This document shows, piece after piece, positions 50,551-59,998 of a stretch of DNA of 64,000 nucleotides (position 1 is the stretch's first letter; each line of letters begins with the position of its first letter). This DNA comes from Lentzea sp. NEAU-D7 (GTDB lineage Bacteria; Actinomycetota; Actinomycetes; Mycobacteriales; Pseudonocardiaceae), in the NCBI RefSeq assembly GCF_026242055.1, contig NZ_JAPJDL010000035.1:1-64000 (forward strand), written 5' to 3'. Below the pieces are notes generated by a model. It was not told where the DNA came from and searched no databases. It saw nothing but the letters and a program-made list of their open reading frames with translations. Both the position numbers and the translations under genes were made by a program.

Positions 50551-51443
50551 TGACCACCATGCGCCAGGCCTTCGTCGAGACCGTCAACGGCGAGATCGCC
50601 GCCGACCCGAGGATCGCCGTGGTGACCGCGGTGATCTCCAGCAACGAGTTCCCGCAGGAGAACGAACGCGTCGTGGACGTGGGGATCCGCGAGCAGACCA
50701 TGGTGGGCGTCGCGAGCGGTCTCGCGCTGGCGGGCCTGCGGCCGGTCGTGCACAGCTACGCGCCGTTCCTGGTCGAACGGCCGTACGAGCAGATCAAGCT
50801 CGACATCGGACATCAGGACGTCGGCGCGGTGTTCGTGAGCATCGGAGGGTCCTATGACGACCCGGTGTGGGGCCGCACGCACCAGTCGCCGGGTGACGTC
50901 GCGTTGTTCGACACGCTTCCCGGCTGGACCGTTCACGTGCCCGGACATCCGGACGAGGTCACGCCTTTGCTCCGGCAGGCGCTGAAGGACGACAACCGCG
51001 TCTACGTGAGGCTTTCGCTGCACGAGAACACCCAGGCGCATCCGGTGGGCGAAGGCTTCACGACGGTCCGGCACGGGAAACGCGGCGTCGTGCTCGCCGT
51101 CGGGCCGATGCTCGACCGCGTGGTCAAGGCCGTCGAGTCCGAGAACGCCGACGTCACGGTGCTGTACGCGGCCACGGTGCGGCCGTTCGACGCGGACGGG
51201 CTGCGCACGGCCGTGCAGAACACCGACCACGCCGACGTGATGGTGGTGGAGCCGTACCTGGAGGGAACTTCGTCCCATCTCGTGTCCGAGACCCTGCAAC
51301 AAATCCCGCACCGCATTCGTTCTGTAGGTGTCAAACGACACGCAGAGCTCCGCAACTACGGCACGGCTGAAGATCATGACGCGGCACATGATCTCGACGT
51401 GGTGGGGCTGGGGAGTGCTGTGCGGAGTTTCTTCAGGGGGTGA
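50550..51443 (+). CDS. Transketolase, C-terminal (pyrimidine-binding) subunit
   Basis: A 297-residue partner of the preceding gene (TGATG overlap). The glutamate that activates TPP is in VDVGIREQTMVGVASG; QIKLDIGHQDVGAVFVS and the C-terminal transketolase domain (VVEPYLEGTSSHLVSETL) follow. Together the two subunits total about 517 residues, shorter than the single-chain housekeeping enzyme. Confidence 0.88.
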   Translation: MTTMRQAFVETVNGEIAADPRIAVVTAVISSNEFPQENERVVDVGIREQTMVGVASGLALAGLRPVVHSYAPFLVERPYEQIKLDIGHQDVGAVFVSIGGSYDDPVWGRTHQSPGDVALFDTLPGWTVHVPGHPDEVTPLLRQALKDDNRVYVRLSLHENTQAHPVGEGFTTVRHGKRGVVLAVGPMLDRVVKAVESENADVTVLYAATVRPFDADGLRTAVQNTDHADVMVVEPYLEGTSSHLVSETLQQIPHRIRSVGVKRHAELRNYGTAEDHDAAHDLDVVGLGSAVRSFFRG

Positions 51444-51507
51444 AGAAATGTTCGCAGTCATGGGGGATGACTGGACCGGCGCGCCTTCTCGCGCCGTTTA
51501 GGGGAGC

Positions 51508-51545
51508 GGTGTGCACGGTCGGGCAGGATCCTGACCGTGCACACC
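51508..51545. promoter_or_regulatory. 13-bp perfect inverted repeat over the 51537 start codon
   Basis: ggtgtgcacggtc (51508-51520) and its exact complement (51533-51545) flank 12 bp that include the palindrome aggatcct. The GTG start at 51537 lies in the right arm. It could be an operator, an RNA hairpin masking the start, or the end hairpin of the transketolase transcript; there is no T-run. Confidence 0.6.
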
Positions 51546-52310
51546 CCACGTGTGGTCATCTGGACCACCTCAGATCCTGAGACGACGCGGGCGGAACTGG
51601 CCCGGCGCCCGACCCGCCCGCGACTGCTGGTGCCCGTCGCGCACGGCACGTTCGTGCTCGGCCCGCACCCGTACACGTCCGAGTCGCTGATCGACGGCCT
51701 GCGCGTGGTGAAGGGCCGCCGGATCGGTCTGGTGTGGACGGAGACGACGGCGTGGCTCGTCTACTTCGACGGGGTGGTCCGCGGCTGGCGGTTCGGACCG
51801 GACGACTTCTTCGAGCCGGAGTCGCCGAAACGACTGCCGGAAGGGCTCAGCTGGCTCGGCGAGGCCGCCGAGGCCGTGCGGGAACGCGGCGTGCTCGACG
51901 GTGTGAGCGCGTTGCGAACCGCGTTGGAGGCCGCCGGGTTCTTCTCGGACGCCGCCGCGTTGGTCAGGATCGACGGCGGTGAGGTCGACGAAGCCGTGCC
52001 CTACCACGAGAAGAAGTGGTGGGAAGGGCTGGCCGGTGAACGTCAGGGGATGTCCGACCAGCCGTGGGTCAACCCGCTCCTGCCACTCGGCGGCACGCTC
52101 CTGGTGAGCGTCGGCGCCGCCTTCCTCCTGACAATGGCGGAGGTTCCGGCTCTGATCACGGTTCCGCTGTACCTCCTGATGGTGGCGGCGCTCGCGATGC
52201 GGACGGGGATCGCCGTGGTGGCGTGGAGCCGCGGCAGGCGCGTCGACGCGTTCCCCGCTCGCGACGTTCTAGGCATGTCCGCATGGGCGCGTGAAGCGGA
52301 CCAGGAATGA
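51537..52310 (+). CDS. Membrane-anchored protein of unknown function (paralogue 1)
   Basis: A 257-residue protein. The N-terminal soluble part (about 1-175) starts PRVVIWTTSDPETTRAELA and contains LLVPVAHGTFVLGPHPYTSESLIDG region segments; two membrane helices (about 180-200 and 204-224) and a short basic tail follow. The architecture matches the next gene, and both open with an xxxIWTxxxxxx(A)EL segment. GTG 51537 lies in an inverted repeat; GTG 51552 is an alternative. I recognise no family. Confidence 0.6.
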   Translation: MHTPRVVIWTTSDPETTRAELARRPTRPRLLVPVAHGTFVLGPHPYTSESLIDGLRVVKGRRIGLVWTETTAWLVYFDGVVRGWRFGPDDFFEPESPKRLPEGLSWLGEAAEAVRERGVLDGVSALRTALEAAGFFSDAAALVRIDGGEVDEAVPYHEKKWWEGLAGERQGMSDQPWVNPLLPLGGTLLVSVGAAFLLTMAEVPALITVPLYLLMVAALAMRTGIAVVAWSRGRRVDAFPARDVLGMSAWAREADQE

Positions 52311-53131
52311 TGTTGAACGTGAGAATGCTGATCTGGACCCCGCTGAACGCCGCCGAGCTGCAGAAGTCCATGCACAGCGGCAACGCGGGCCCCGCGGCGC
52401 TGGTTCCGGTGCAGTCCGGCACGGTGCTGCTGCCGCCGCCCGGCACCAAGCTCAGCGAGGCCGCGTACATGACGAACAGGGTGCGCAAGATCGGGCGCGG
52501 CGCGGCCCTGGCGGTGTGGAACGACGACGCCGCGTTGCTCTACATGTTCACCACGTCGCTCGGCCGCGCCTCGATGTGGGGATCGCGCGAGGCGGTGCTG
52601 CGGCTGTCGGCGCAGGCCAAGCAGTCGGGGCCGGTCGGCCAGTCGTTCGACCGCGCCACCGCGGGCATGGTCGACCTGCGCGAGAAGGAGAAGTGGCAGC
52701 TCGACGCCATCGACAAGCTCACCGCGCTGTACCCGGCGGCCAGTCGCAAGGGCACGCTCGAACGCATCCGCGACTTCGGCAACGGCCGGGCGGCCATCCC
52801 GGACTTCTTCCGCGAGGCGGGGCTGCACGAGGTCGCGCAGGTCGCCGAGCTCACCGAGCAGGGCAGGGCGGACGGCGTGCTGCGGACGCTCGAACCGCCG
52901 CGCGCGCAGCTGTGGCCGCTCTGGCTGATCTTCCCGCTGATCGTGTTGTCGGCGGCGGCGACGGTGGCGCTCGACATCCCGGCGGTCGTGTACTACCTCG
53001 TCGTCGTGGTGCTCCTCGCGGTGCTCGTCGGGCTCCTGGTCGTGCTCAGGCGCCGGCTCGTGCGCACGAAACCGATCAACACCGTGTTGCCGGTCATACC
53101 GGTCACGCAGGGTGCCATCCCGACCGACTAA
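52307..53131 (+). CDS. Membrane-anchored protein of unknown function (paralogue 2)
   Basis: A 274-residue protein coupled to the previous gene (ATGA). [18 protein letters not shown] and [18 protein letters not shown] parallel the neighbour's N-terminus; then a helical region (about 110-200) and two membrane helices (about 208-226 and 230-250) with an RRRLVR stop-transfer. The two genes appear to be an ancient tandem duplication and may form one complex. hisH begins 10 nt later, so it may be read from the same transcript. Confidence 0.6.
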   Translation: MMLNVRMLIWTPLNAAELQKSMHSGNAGPAALVPVQSGTVLLPPPGTKLSEAAYMTNRVRKIGRGAALAVWNDDAALLYMFTTSLGRASMWGSREAVLRLSAQAKQSGPVGQSFDRATAGMVDLREKEKWQLDAIDKLTALYPAASRKGTLERIRDFGNGRAAIPDFFREAGLHEVAQVAELTEQGRADGVLRTLEPPRAQLWPLWLIFPLIVLSAAATVALDIPAVVYYLVVVVLLAVLVGLLVVLRRRLVRTKPINTVLPVIPVTQGAIPTD

Positions 53132-53141
53132 CCTGGTGGGC

Positions 53142-53777
53142 GTGGCACGTGTCGTCGTACTTGACTATGGATCCGGCAACCTGCGCTCCGCCGAGCGCGC
53201 GCTCCAGCGGGTCGGCGCCCATGTCGAGGTGACGTCGGACCCCCGCGCCGCCCGTGAGGCGGACGGACTGGTCGTGCCCGGCGTCGGTGCTTACGCCGCG
53301 TGCATGGAGGGTCTCAACTCGGTGCGGGGTGCCCGGCTCATCGGCGAGCGCCTCGCCGGAGGCCGTCCGGTGCTCGGCATCTGCGTGGGCATGCAGATCC
53401 TCTTCGAGCGCGGGATCGAGCACGGCGTGCTGACCGAGGGCTGCGGCGAGTGGCCCGGCACCGTCGAGCGCCTCGAAGCGCCGATCGTGCCGCACATGGG
53501 CTGGAACACCGTGCGTGCGCCCGAGGGGTCGAAGCTCTTCGCGGGCCTCGACAAGGACACGAGGTTCTACTTCGTGCACTCCTACGGCGTGCGCCGCTGG
53601 GAGCTGGAGCCGGCCGAGCACCTCAAGCCGCCGCTGGTGACGTGGGCGGACCACGCCGGGGACGAGTTCGTCGCCGCGGTCGAGAACGGCCCGCTGTGGG
53701 CGACCCAGTTCCACCCGGAGAAGTCCGGTGACGCCGGAGCGCACCTGCTGCGGAACTGGTTGACGACCTTGTCGTGA
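53142..53777 (+). CDS. hisH: Imidazole glycerol phosphate synthase, glutaminase subunit
   Basis: A 211-residue class I glutamine amidotransferase supplying ammonia to HisF. Nucleophile C81 in LGICVGMQ, and the His-Glu pair in [22 protein letters not shown] marks the N-terminus; GTG 53142 is chosen there. It is separated from hisF by hisA and two minus-strand genes, so the synthase subunits are not adjacent. Confidence 0.95.
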   Translation: MARVVVLDYGSGNLRSAERALQRVGAHVEVTSDPRAAREADGLVVPGVGAYAACMEGLNSVRGARLIGERLAGGRPVLGICVGMQILFERGIEHGVLTEGCGEWPGTVERLEAPIVPHMGWNTVRAPEGSKLFAGLDKDTRFYFVHSYGVRRWELEPAEHLKPPLVTWADHAGDEFVAAVENGPLWATQFHPEKSGDAGAHLLRNWLTTLS

Positions 53778-53999
53778 CCACACGACTCGTGGCGGCGACC
53801 GCACGGGACGTTCAGCGAACAGCCGTGTCCAATCAGGACATCGACTTCGGCTTCCTGATGCGCGCCAACGGAGGCGCGCAGGTCTGCACCCCTTCGACGA
53901 GTGCTGCGCCGGCACGCCGGTCCCGTCGAAGTTCCCGCAGGCCACCGAGGCCCAGGAGCGCGTGGCCGCCCTCGTGCCGGGGGACGCTAGGCTGCTCGG
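53778..53999 (+). pseudogene. Possible frameshifted small gene between hisH and hisA
   Basis: A frame starting at GTG 53828 reads SNQDIDFGFLMRANGGA. About 53885 onward a different frame reads LHPFDECCAGTPVPSKFP and on to DARLLG, ending in a TGA at 54001 that overlaps the hisA GTG (GTGA). The two pieces together look like one gene of about 60 codons broken by a single frameshift. I recognise no family; it could also be non-coding. Confidence 0.3.
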
Positions 54000-54731
54000 G
54001 TGACGTTCACACTCCTCCCCGCTGTTGACGTGGCCGACGGTCGCGCCGTCCGGCTCGTGCAGGGCGAAGCCGGTACCGAGACGAACTACGGCGAGCCGCT
54101 CGACGCGGCCCTGCAGTGGCAGCGCGACGGGGCGGAGTGGATCCATCTCGTCGACCTCGACGCGGCGTTCGGACGCGGCTCCAACCGCGAGCTGATCGCC
54201 CGCGTCGTCGGCGAGCTCGACGTGAAGGTGGAGCTGTCCGGCGGCATCCGCGACGACGCGTCGCTGGAGGCCGCCCTGGCCACCGGCTGCGCCCGCGTGA
54301 ACCTCGGCACGGCCGCGCTGGAAGACCCGGCGTGGTGCGCGAAGGCGCTGGCGGCGTACGGCGAGAAGATCGCGGTGGGCCTCGACGTCCGCATCACCGA
54401 GCAGGGCCACCGCGTCAAGGGCCGCGGCTGGACGTCGGACGGCGGCGACCTCTGGGAGGTCCTCGACCGGCTCGACCGCGACGGCTGCACGCGCTACGTG
54501 GTCACCGACGTGTCGAAGGACGGCACGCTGACGGGCCCGAACCTGGAGCTGCTGAGCGAGGTCTGCGCCCGCACCGACGCCCCGGTGATCGCGTCCGGCG
54601 GCGTGTCCACTGTGGACGACCTGGTCGCGCTCTCGAAGCTGTCGCGCGACGGCGTCGAGGGCTCGATCATCGGCAAGGCCCTGTACGCCGGCGCCTTCAC
54701 GCTCCCGGAAGCGCTCGCTGCGGTCCGTTGA
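54000..54731 (+). CDS. priA: Phosphoribosyl isomerase A (HisA, probably bifunctional with TrpF)
   Basis: A 243-residue TIM barrel. [19 protein letters not shown] at the start, [34 protein letters not shown], and [13 protein letters not shown] with VIASGGVST. These match PriA of actinobacteria, which isomerises both ProFAR (histidine) and phosphoribosylanthranilate (tryptophan). No trpF lies in the trp block here, which supports the dual role. GTG 54000. Its 3' end overlaps the convergent Clp-N gene by 35 nt. Confidence 0.93.
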   Translation: MTFTLLPAVDVADGRAVRLVQGEAGTETNYGEPLDAALQWQRDGAEWIHLVDLDAAFGRGSNRELIARVVGELDVKVELSGGIRDDASLEAALATGCARVNLGTAALEDPAWCAKALAAYGEKIAVGLDVRITEQGHRVKGRGWTSDGGDLWEVLDRLDRDGCTRYVVTDVSKDGTLTGPNLELLSEVCARTDAPVIASGGVSTVDDLVALSKLSRDGVEGSIIGKALYAGAFTLPEALAAVR

Positions 54732-55398
54732 CCACGGCTTCCACGTGAGCGGCCGCGGCCGCGTGCGTCACACCGGTGGTGTGCAGCACGTCGGCCGCGG
54801 TCCCCTCGGCCTCCAGCAGCACGCCGAGCAGGATGTGCTCGGTGCCGATGAACATGTGCCCCATCCGGAGCGCCTCGCGCACGGCCAGTTCCAGCGCCTT
54901 CTTGCAGTGCGTCGTGTACGGCTGCTTCTCCGGCCGCTGCTTGGCCTCCGAGTCGAGCCGGTTGAGGGTCGCGATGCGCGTGCTGCCGTCGCCCGACTCC
55001 AGCTTCGCGATGGTCTTGGCCGCGAGCCCGGCCGACTCGTCGAGCAACCCGAGGAGCAGGTGCTCGGTGCCGATCCGCTCGCTGAACCGCGCGTGGTGCC
55101 TGGCCAGCGCGATGACCCTTCTCGACCGCTGGGTGTAGCGCTCCGTGCTCGGCTTGGTGAGCTCCGGCGACTCCCTGGGCACGAACCGCTTCTGCGCCGC
55201 CTGCTTCGTGACGCCCAGGCTCTCGCCGATCTCGGCCCAGCTCGCCCCGCCCCGCCGCGCCTCGTCCACGAAGTGGCCGATCAGGTGGTCGCCGAGCTCG
55301 CTGAGCTGACCACTCATCTCGACGGCCTTGGCCAGGCGCACGAGAGCGTCGTCGGCCTCTTGAGCGACCGTCACGATGAGGTCGGTCAACTGGATCAT
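54697..55398 (-). CDS. HTH plus double Clp-N domain protein
   Basis: A 233-residue protein. A sigma-like helix-turn-helix at about 51-72 ([21 protein letters not shown]) is followed by two Clp N-terminal repeats (88-133, [14 protein letters not shown]; 161-206, [16 protein letters not shown]). It has no ATPase module, so it is not a Clp unfoldase; it may couple substrate or adaptor recognition to DNA binding. The ATG at 55398 directly abuts an array of TCAAC/GTTGA boxes, suggesting autoregulation. Confidence 0.82.
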   Translation of the reverse strand: MIQLTDLIVTVAQEADDALVRLAKAVEMSGQLSELGDHLIGHFVDEARRGGASWAEIGESLGVTKQAAQKRFVPRESPELTKPSTERYTQRSRRVIALARHHARFSERIGTEHLLLGLLDESAGLAAKTIAKLESGDGSTRIATLNRLDSEAKQRPEKQPYTTHCKKALELAVREALRMGHMFIGTEHILLGVLLEAEGTAADVLHTTGVTHAAAAAHVEAVVNGPQRALPGA

Positions 55399-55464
55399 GC
55401 GTCAACCCTAGGTTGACGCTGAGGCATGCGTCAACATCGGGTTGACGCTCAACCTGGGGTCAAC
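55399..55464. promoter_or_regulatory. Operator array of TCAAC/GTTGA boxes
   Basis: gcgtcaacc-cta-ggttgacgc (55399-55419) is a perfect 9-bp inverted repeat. gcgtcaac-atcgg-gttgacgc (55428-55448) is a second with 8-bp arms, centre 29 bp away. Further half-sites follow at 55449-55453 and 55459-55464. The array fills the promoter of the Clp-N/HTH gene. Confidence 0.75.
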
Positions 55465-55846
55465 GTGGACCGGCTGCCGTGATCCGGATGCCCACCGACC
55501 CGGTCCGCCCGCGCCGCAGCTTGCTGCCGAACACCGTGACCCACCCGAACAACCCGTACTTCTTCGTGATCCGCGACCGCACTGCGTCACTCGCCTCGTC
55601 GTCCAGCAACGTCGCGTGCGCCTTGATCGACTCGCCCTTCGGGTTGCCGCGCACGTCGCACGGCCCGATCTCCACGTCGCCGCTGCGGCGGATCCGCTTG
55701 ACCTTGCCGGTGTCCCGCGCGCTCCAGGCGTAGAGGACGTCCTCGTTCTCGCCCTTCACGACCCAGACCGGAGTGGGCACCGGGGTGCCGTCCTTGCGGA
55801 ACGTCGTCAGCAGCAGGTACTTGCCCTCGCCCAACTCGGTGATCAT
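55460..55846 (-). CDS. PPOX-class (probably F420-dependent) oxidoreductase
   Basis: A 128-residue split beta-barrel flavin/deazaflavin-binding protein. GKYLLLTTFRKDGTPVPTPVWVV and LYAWSARDTGKVKRIRRSGDVEIGPCD follow the PPOX-F420 pattern common in actinobacteria. The substrate is unknown. ATG 55846. It lies upstream of the Clp-N gene on the same strand; its last codons touch the last operator half-site. Confidence 0.82.
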   Translation of the reverse strand: MITELGEGKYLLLTTFRKDGTPVPTPVWVVKGENEDVLYAWSARDTGKVKRIRRSGDVEIGPCDVRGNPKGESIKAHATLLDDEASDAVRSRITKKYGLFGWVTVFGSKLRRGRTGSVGIRITAAGPR

Positions 55847-55891
55847 GGAGCCGCAGCTTAGTGCTCGTGCCTGCCTTGTAGGCTTTCCCGC

Positions 55892-56650
55892 ATGTCAGTC
55901 GCGGTCCGTGTCATCCCCTGTCTCGACGTCGACCGCGGCCGGGTGGTGAAGGGAGTCAACTTCACCAACCTCGTCGACGCGGGCGATCCCGTCGAGCTCG
56001 CCAGGGCCTACGACGCCGAGGGCGCGGACGAGCTGACGTTCCTCGACGTGACGGCCAGCAGCGGCGACCGGGAGACGACGTTCGACGTGGTCCGCCGCAC
56101 GGCCGAGCAGGTGTTCATCCCCCTCACGGTCGGCGGCGGCGTACGCAGCCCCGAGGACGTCAACAAGCTGCTCCGCGCCGGCGCGGACAAGGTCAGCCTG
56201 AACACCGCCGCCATCGCGCGTCCCGAGCTGCTCAAGGAGTGCTCGGAGCGGTACGGCGCGCAGTGCATCGTGCTTTCGGTCGACGCGCGGCGGGTGCCCG
56301 GCGGCACCGGCTTCGAGGTCACCACGCACGGCGGCCGCACCGGCACCGGCATCGACGCGATCGCCTGGGCCGCAAAGGGCCAGGAGCTGGGCGTCGGCGA
56401 GATCCTGCTGAACTCGATGGACGCCGACGGCACCAAGGCCGGGTTCGACCTGGAGCTCCTCGAGCTGGTGCGCCGCGAGGTCGACGTCCCGCTGATCGCG
56501 AGCGGTGGCGCGGGCGCGATCGAGCACTTCCCGCCGGCCGTCGCCGCGGGTGCCGACGCCGTGCTCGCCGCGAGCGTCTTCCACTTCGGCCAGCTCCGCA
56601 TCAGCGAGGTCAAGGACGGCCTGCGCCAGGCGGGCGTCGTGGTGCGATGA
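55892..56650 (+). CDS. hisF: Imidazole glycerol phosphate synthase, cyclase subunit
   Basis: A 252-residue TIM barrel. [21 protein letters not shown] carries the catalytic aspartate, [17 protein letters not shown] and [12 protein letters not shown] the phosphate site, and [18 protein letters not shown] the second aspartate. Works with HisH. The stop overlaps the ATG of a small membrane protein, which leads into hisI. Confidence 0.96.
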   Translation: MSVAVRVIPCLDVDRGRVVKGVNFTNLVDAGDPVELARAYDAEGADELTFLDVTASSGDRETTFDVVRRTAEQVFIPLTVGGGVRSPEDVNKLLRAGADKVSLNTAAIARPELLKECSERYGAQCIVLSVDARRVPGGTGFEVTTHGGRTGTGIDAIAWAAKGQELGVGEILLNSMDADGTKAGFDLELLELVRREVDVPLIASGGAGAIEHFPPAVAAGADAVLAASVFHFGQLRISEVKDGLRQAGVVVR

Positions 56651-57006
56651 AACCCGTCGAGGTGCGGGTCGCCTCGGCGGTCGCGTTCGGTGGCGCACTC
56701 GTGTTCTTCGTGATCGGCCTGGTCCTGTGGCGCTCGACCGGTGACGCGGACGTGCTGAAGCTGCCGTCGTTCATCGCGGTCCTCGAACTGCCCGTCGCTG
56801 CGGCGCTGCTCCTCAGGCTCCGGTTCATGCACTACCCGGCGATGATCGTGTTCATCCTCGTCGCGCTGCTGCACCTCGTCATCGTGCTGGCCGAGGGACC
56901 GGCGTGGGCCCGCGTCGCGTCCGGAGTGCTGTCCGCTGTGCACATCTACGGAGTGGTCCTGCTCAACACCGGACCGGCTCGTGAACACCTGGGAGGTCCC
57001 CGTTGA
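56647..57006 (+). CDS. Four-helix membrane protein between hisF and hisI
   Basis: A 119-residue protein with about four membrane helices: [21 protein letters not shown], then [31 protein letters not shown] and a last helix [17 protein letters not shown] overlap with hisF and TTGA overlap with hisI show it is translated in the his operon. Family and function are not recognised; similar genes lie in the same position in other Pseudonocardiales in my recollection. Confidence 0.7.
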   Translation: MKPVEVRVASAVAFGGALVFFVIGLVLWRSTGDADVLKLPSFIAVLELPVAAALLLRLRFMHYPAMIVFILVALLHLVIVLAEGPAWARVASGVLSAVHIYGVVLLNTGPAREHLGGPR

Positions 57007-57353
57007 GCAGCCCGCTCGATCCCGCCGTGTCCCAACGGCTCAAGCGCACCCCGGACGGCCTGGTGTGCGCGGTCGCCCAGCAGCGCGGCACCGGTGAGGT
57101 GCTCATGGTGGCGTGGATGGACGACGAGGCGCTGCACCGCACCCTCACCACCCGCCGCGCGACGTACTACTCGCGCAGCCGCCAGCAGCTGTGGGTGAAG
57201 GGCGAGACCTCCGGGCACACCCAGTACGTGCACGAGGTCAGGCTCGACTGCGACGGCGACACGCTGCTGCTGACCGTCGACCAGGTCGGTGCCGCCTGCC
57301 ACACGGGCGACCGCACGTGCTTCGACGCGACGGTGCTGCTCGCCGACGCGTGA
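57003..57353 (+). CDS. hisI: Phosphoribosyl-AMP cyclohydrolase
   Basis: A 116-residue zinc enzyme opening the purine ring in histidine synthesis. [36 protein letters not shown], and the metal-binding cysteines in VRLDCDGDT and [15 protein letters not shown] start at 57003, supported by gggaggtcccc upstream. Monofunctional, no HisE domain. hisG, hisE and a histidinol phosphatase are not in this window. Confidence 0.95.
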   Translation: MSSPLDPAVSQRLKRTPDGLVCAVAQQRGTGEVLMVAWMDDEALHRTLTTRRATYYSRSRQQLWVKGETSGHTQYVHEVRLDCDGDTLLLTVDQVGAACHTGDRTCFDATVLLADA

Positions 57354-57357
57354 GCGG

Positions 57358-57969
57358 TCAGTCCAGTTCGCCGGTCAGGTAGCGCTGGAGGTTCGGCCCG
57401 ACCGTCCTGGCCACGGTCTCCGCGTCGGTCGACGCGAGCGGCTCGAACTGCAGGACGTACCGGACGATGCCGAGCCCGATCATCTGGGTCGCGCAGAGGG
57501 TGGCCCGCAGTTCGTGCTGCTCGGAGCCGATCTCCACGAGCACGTTCTTGAAGATCGCGTTGACGAGGAACGACTTCAGCGCGCCCGCCACCTCCGGCTG
57601 GCTGGTGACGCTGCGGAGCAGGGCCGCGAACGTGCCGCCGCCGGTCGCGTCCCACACCGTCACGAAGGTGCGGACGATGCGTTGTCCCGCCTCGTCGACC
57701 GGGCCGTCGAGAACGCGCTTGAGGACCTCGGCCGGGTCGAACGGGAGCTGCAGGACCGACTGCGCGAACAGGCCTTCCTTGCCGCCGAACCAGTGGTTGA
57801 CCATCGCGGCGTCCACGCCCGCCTTGGCGGCGATCGCGCGCACCGTGGCGCCGTCGTAGCCCTTCTCGACGAAGACCTCGCGGGCCGCTGCGACGAGTGC
57901 GGCCTTGGTGTCCTCGCCCGCGGCACGGCGGCCTCGGCGTTTCTGGTTGACTTGCTCCACGTGGGTCAT
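57358..57969 (-). CDS. TetR-family regulator divergent from trpE
   Basis: A 203-residue regulator. After a basic tail (KRRGRRAAG), the helix-turn-helix is ATVRAIAAKAGVDAAMVNHWFGGKEGLF, followed by a helical ligand domain of the TetR_C type. It faces trpE with only 38 bp between start codons, filled by inverted repeats, so it likely controls itself and trpE. The ligand is unknown. Its 3' end is 5 nt past the hisI stop. Confidence 0.86.
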   Translation of the reverse strand: MTHVEQVNQKRRGRRAAGEDTKAALVAAAREVFVEKGYDGATVRAIAAKAGVDAAMVNHWFGGKEGLFAQSVLQLPFDPAEVLKRVLDGPVDEAGQRIVRTFVTVWDATGGGTFAALLRSVTSQPEVAGALKSFLVNAIFKNVLVEIGSEQHELRATLCATQMIGLGIVRYVLQFEPLASTDAETVARTVGPNLQRYLTGELD

Positions 57970-57971
57970 AG

Positions 57972-58003
57972 TTCAACAGTTGTTGAATTTATGCAACAAT
58001 TGT
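57972..58003. promoter_or_regulatory. TetR operator between tetR and trpE
   Basis: TTCAACA-gt-TGTTGAA (57972-57987) is a 16-bp inverted repeat with perfect 7-bp arms. A further CAACA (57994-57998) pairs with TGTTG (57981-57985) and runs into the palindrome acaattgt (57996-58003), 4 bp before the trpE ATG. Binding here would block both divergent promoters. Confidence 0.72.
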
Positions 58004-58007
58004 CGGC

Positions 58008-59546
58008 ATGGTGAGCGTCATCGGGGCTGTGGCCGCCGCTGGTCTGGGGACTGTGAGTCCTTCGCGTGAGGAGTTCCGCGAGCTCGCGGTCAACCGCCGG
58101 GTCATCCCGGTGGTCCGCAAGCTGCTCGCGGACGCGGAGACCCCGGTCGGCCTGTACCGCAAGCTCGGGGCCAATCAGGCCGGCACGTTCCTCTTCGAGT
58201 CGGCGGAGAACGGGCGCTCCTGGTCGCGCTGGTCGTTCATCGGCGTGCGGTCGGCGGCGGCGCTCACGGCGACGGGCGGTGAGGCGTTCTGGACGGGCAC
58301 GCGGCCCGTCGGCCTGCCCGACGGCGGCGACCCGCTGCAGGCGCTGCGCGAGACCATCGAGGTGCTGCGCACGGACCCGTTGCCCGGCATGCCCCCTCTG
58401 ACCGGCGGCATGGTCGGCTACATCGGCTACGACGCGGTGCGGCGGCTGGAGCGGCTGCCCGTCATCGCCGAGGACGACCTGCAGATCCCCGAGCTGGTCA
58501 TGCTGCTGGCGACGGACCTCGCCGCGCTCGACCACCACGAGGGCACCGTCACGCTCATCGCGAACGCGATCAACTGGGACGACTCGGCCGAGCGGGTCGA
58601 CGCCGCGTACGACGACGCGGTGCGCCGCCTCGACGAGATGACGACGGCGCTGCACACGCCCGCGCCGCCGACGGCCGCCGTGTTCTCGCGGCCCAAGCCG
58701 GAGTTCCGGCGCCGGCGCACGCAGGCCGAGCACTTCGCGGCCGTCGAGAAGGCCAAGGAGGCCATCCGCGCGGGCGAGGCGTTCCAGGTCGTCGTGTCGC
58801 AGCGGTTCGAGATCGACACGGACGCCGACGCGCTCGACATCTACCGGGTGCTGCGCGCGACGAACCCCAGCCCGTACATGTACCTGCTGCGCCTCGACGG
58901 GTTCGACATCGTCGGGTCCAGCCCGGAGTCGCTGGTCACGGTGCGCGACGGCAAGGCGACCACGCACCCCATCGCGGGCACCCGCTGGCGCAGCGAGGAC
59001 CCCGAGGAAGATGCCCTGCTGGAGAAGGACCTCCTCGCGGACCACAAGGAACGCGCCGAGCACCTGATGCTCGTCGACCTCGGCCGCAACGACCTGGGGC
59101 GCGTCTGCAAACCTGGCTCGGTGCACGTGGTCGACTTCTTCAAGGTCGAGCGGTACAGCCACGTCATGCACATCGTGTCGACCGTGACCGGTGAGCTGGC
59201 CGAGGGCAAGACGGCCTACGACGCCGTCGCCGCCTGCTTCCCGGCGGGCACGCTGTCAGGTGCGCCCAAGCCGCGCGCGATGGAGCTCATCGAGGAACTG
59301 GAGCCCACGCGCCGCGGGCTCTACGGCGGCGTCGTCGGCTACTTCGACTTCGCAGGGGACGCGGACACCGCCATCGCCATCCGCACCGCCCTGGTGCGCG
59401 AGGGGGTGGCGTACGTGCAGGCCGGTGGCGGCATCGTGGCCGACTCGGACCCGCTGGCCGAGGACAACGAGTGCCTGAACAAGGCGGGCGCGGTGCTGGC
59501 CGCGATCGCCACCGCGCAGACGATGGCGCCGGCAGTTGAAGGCTAG
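58008..59546 (+). CDS. trpE: Anthranilate synthase component I
   Basis: A 512-residue chorismate-utilising enzyme. [14 protein letters not shown] N-terminal allosteric region, [15 protein letters not shown], then [30 protein letters not shown] and [16 protein letters not shown]. Makes anthranilate with the glutaminase TrpG, not encoded here. ATG 58008 has no Shine-Dalgarno; GTG 58053 ([12 protein letters not shown]) may be the true start. First gene of the trp block. Confidence 0.94.
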   Translation: MVSVIGAVAAAGLGTVSPSREEFRELAVNRRVIPVVRKLLADAETPVGLYRKLGANQAGTFLFESAENGRSWSRWSFIGVRSAAALTATGGEAFWTGTRPVGLPDGGDPLQALRETIEVLRTDPLPGMPPLTGGMVGYIGYDAVRRLERLPVIAEDDLQIPELVMLLATDLAALDHHEGTVTLIANAINWDDSAERVDAAYDDAVRRLDEMTTALHTPAPPTAAVFSRPKPEFRRRRTQAEHFAAVEKAKEAIRAGEAFQVVVSQRFEIDTDADALDIYRVLRATNPSPYMYLLRLDGFDIVGSSPESLVTVRDGKATTHPIAGTRWRSEDPEEDALLEKDLLADHKERAEHLMLVDLGRNDLGRVCKPGSVHVVDFFKVERYSHVMHIVSTVTGELAEGKTAYDAVAACFPAGTLSGAPKPRAMELIEELEPTRRGLYGGVVGYFDFAGDADTAIAIRTALVREGVAYVQAGGGIVADSDPLAEDNECLNKAGAVLAAIATAQTMAPAVEG

Positions 59547-59937
59547 CTCGCCGTTGTGGATCGCCGCGCTCCTGCTCGTGGGCGCGGCGGGTGCCTTCTG
59601 GGGCGCCGGTTCGGTGCCGGTCGCGTTGCTGTGCCTCGCGGCCGTCGCGGCGGTCGTCGCGCTGAGCGGGGTGACGCGCAGGGTCCTCGGCGCGGTGCTG
59701 GTCGTCGTCGGCGTCGCCGGGACGTTCTCCGGCCACTGGCTGGCGATCGCCGGGGGCGTGCTCGTGGTGGCCTCCGGCGTGCTCCAGGTCGCGCTCGGGG
59801 CCCGGATGCCGAAGATCGGCGTGGGCGGCCAGAAGACCCGCGCGTCCGACCCCGAGACGGACATGTGGCGCGCGTTGGAGCGCGGGGACGATCCGACTGA
59901 CGACAGGACCCCTGGCGAGACGACCTCGAACGAGTGA
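59536..59937 (+). CDS. Trp-operon-associated membrane protein (TIGR02234-like)
   Basis: A 133-residue protein with four membrane helices (about 6-24, 28-44, 49-63 and 67-86) and an acidic cytoplasmic tail ending TTSNE. It lies between trpE and trpC, where actinobacteria carry the conserved Trp-associated transmembrane protein. TTG start at 59536 overlaps the end of trpE by 11 nt. Proposed tryptophan or precursor transport or sensing is untested. Confidence 0.82.
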   Translation: MKASSPLWIAALLLVGAAGAFWGAGSVPVALLCLAAVAAVVALSGVTRRVLGAVLVVVGVAGTFSGHWLAIAGGVLVVASGVLQVALGARMPKIGVGGQKTRASDPETDMWRALERGDDPTDDRTPGETTSNE

Positions 59938-59998
59938 AGATCATTCACCACGTTCGTGCATGTGGCACGTGTACGGCCTCGGTTAGCTGCGGGGACAC

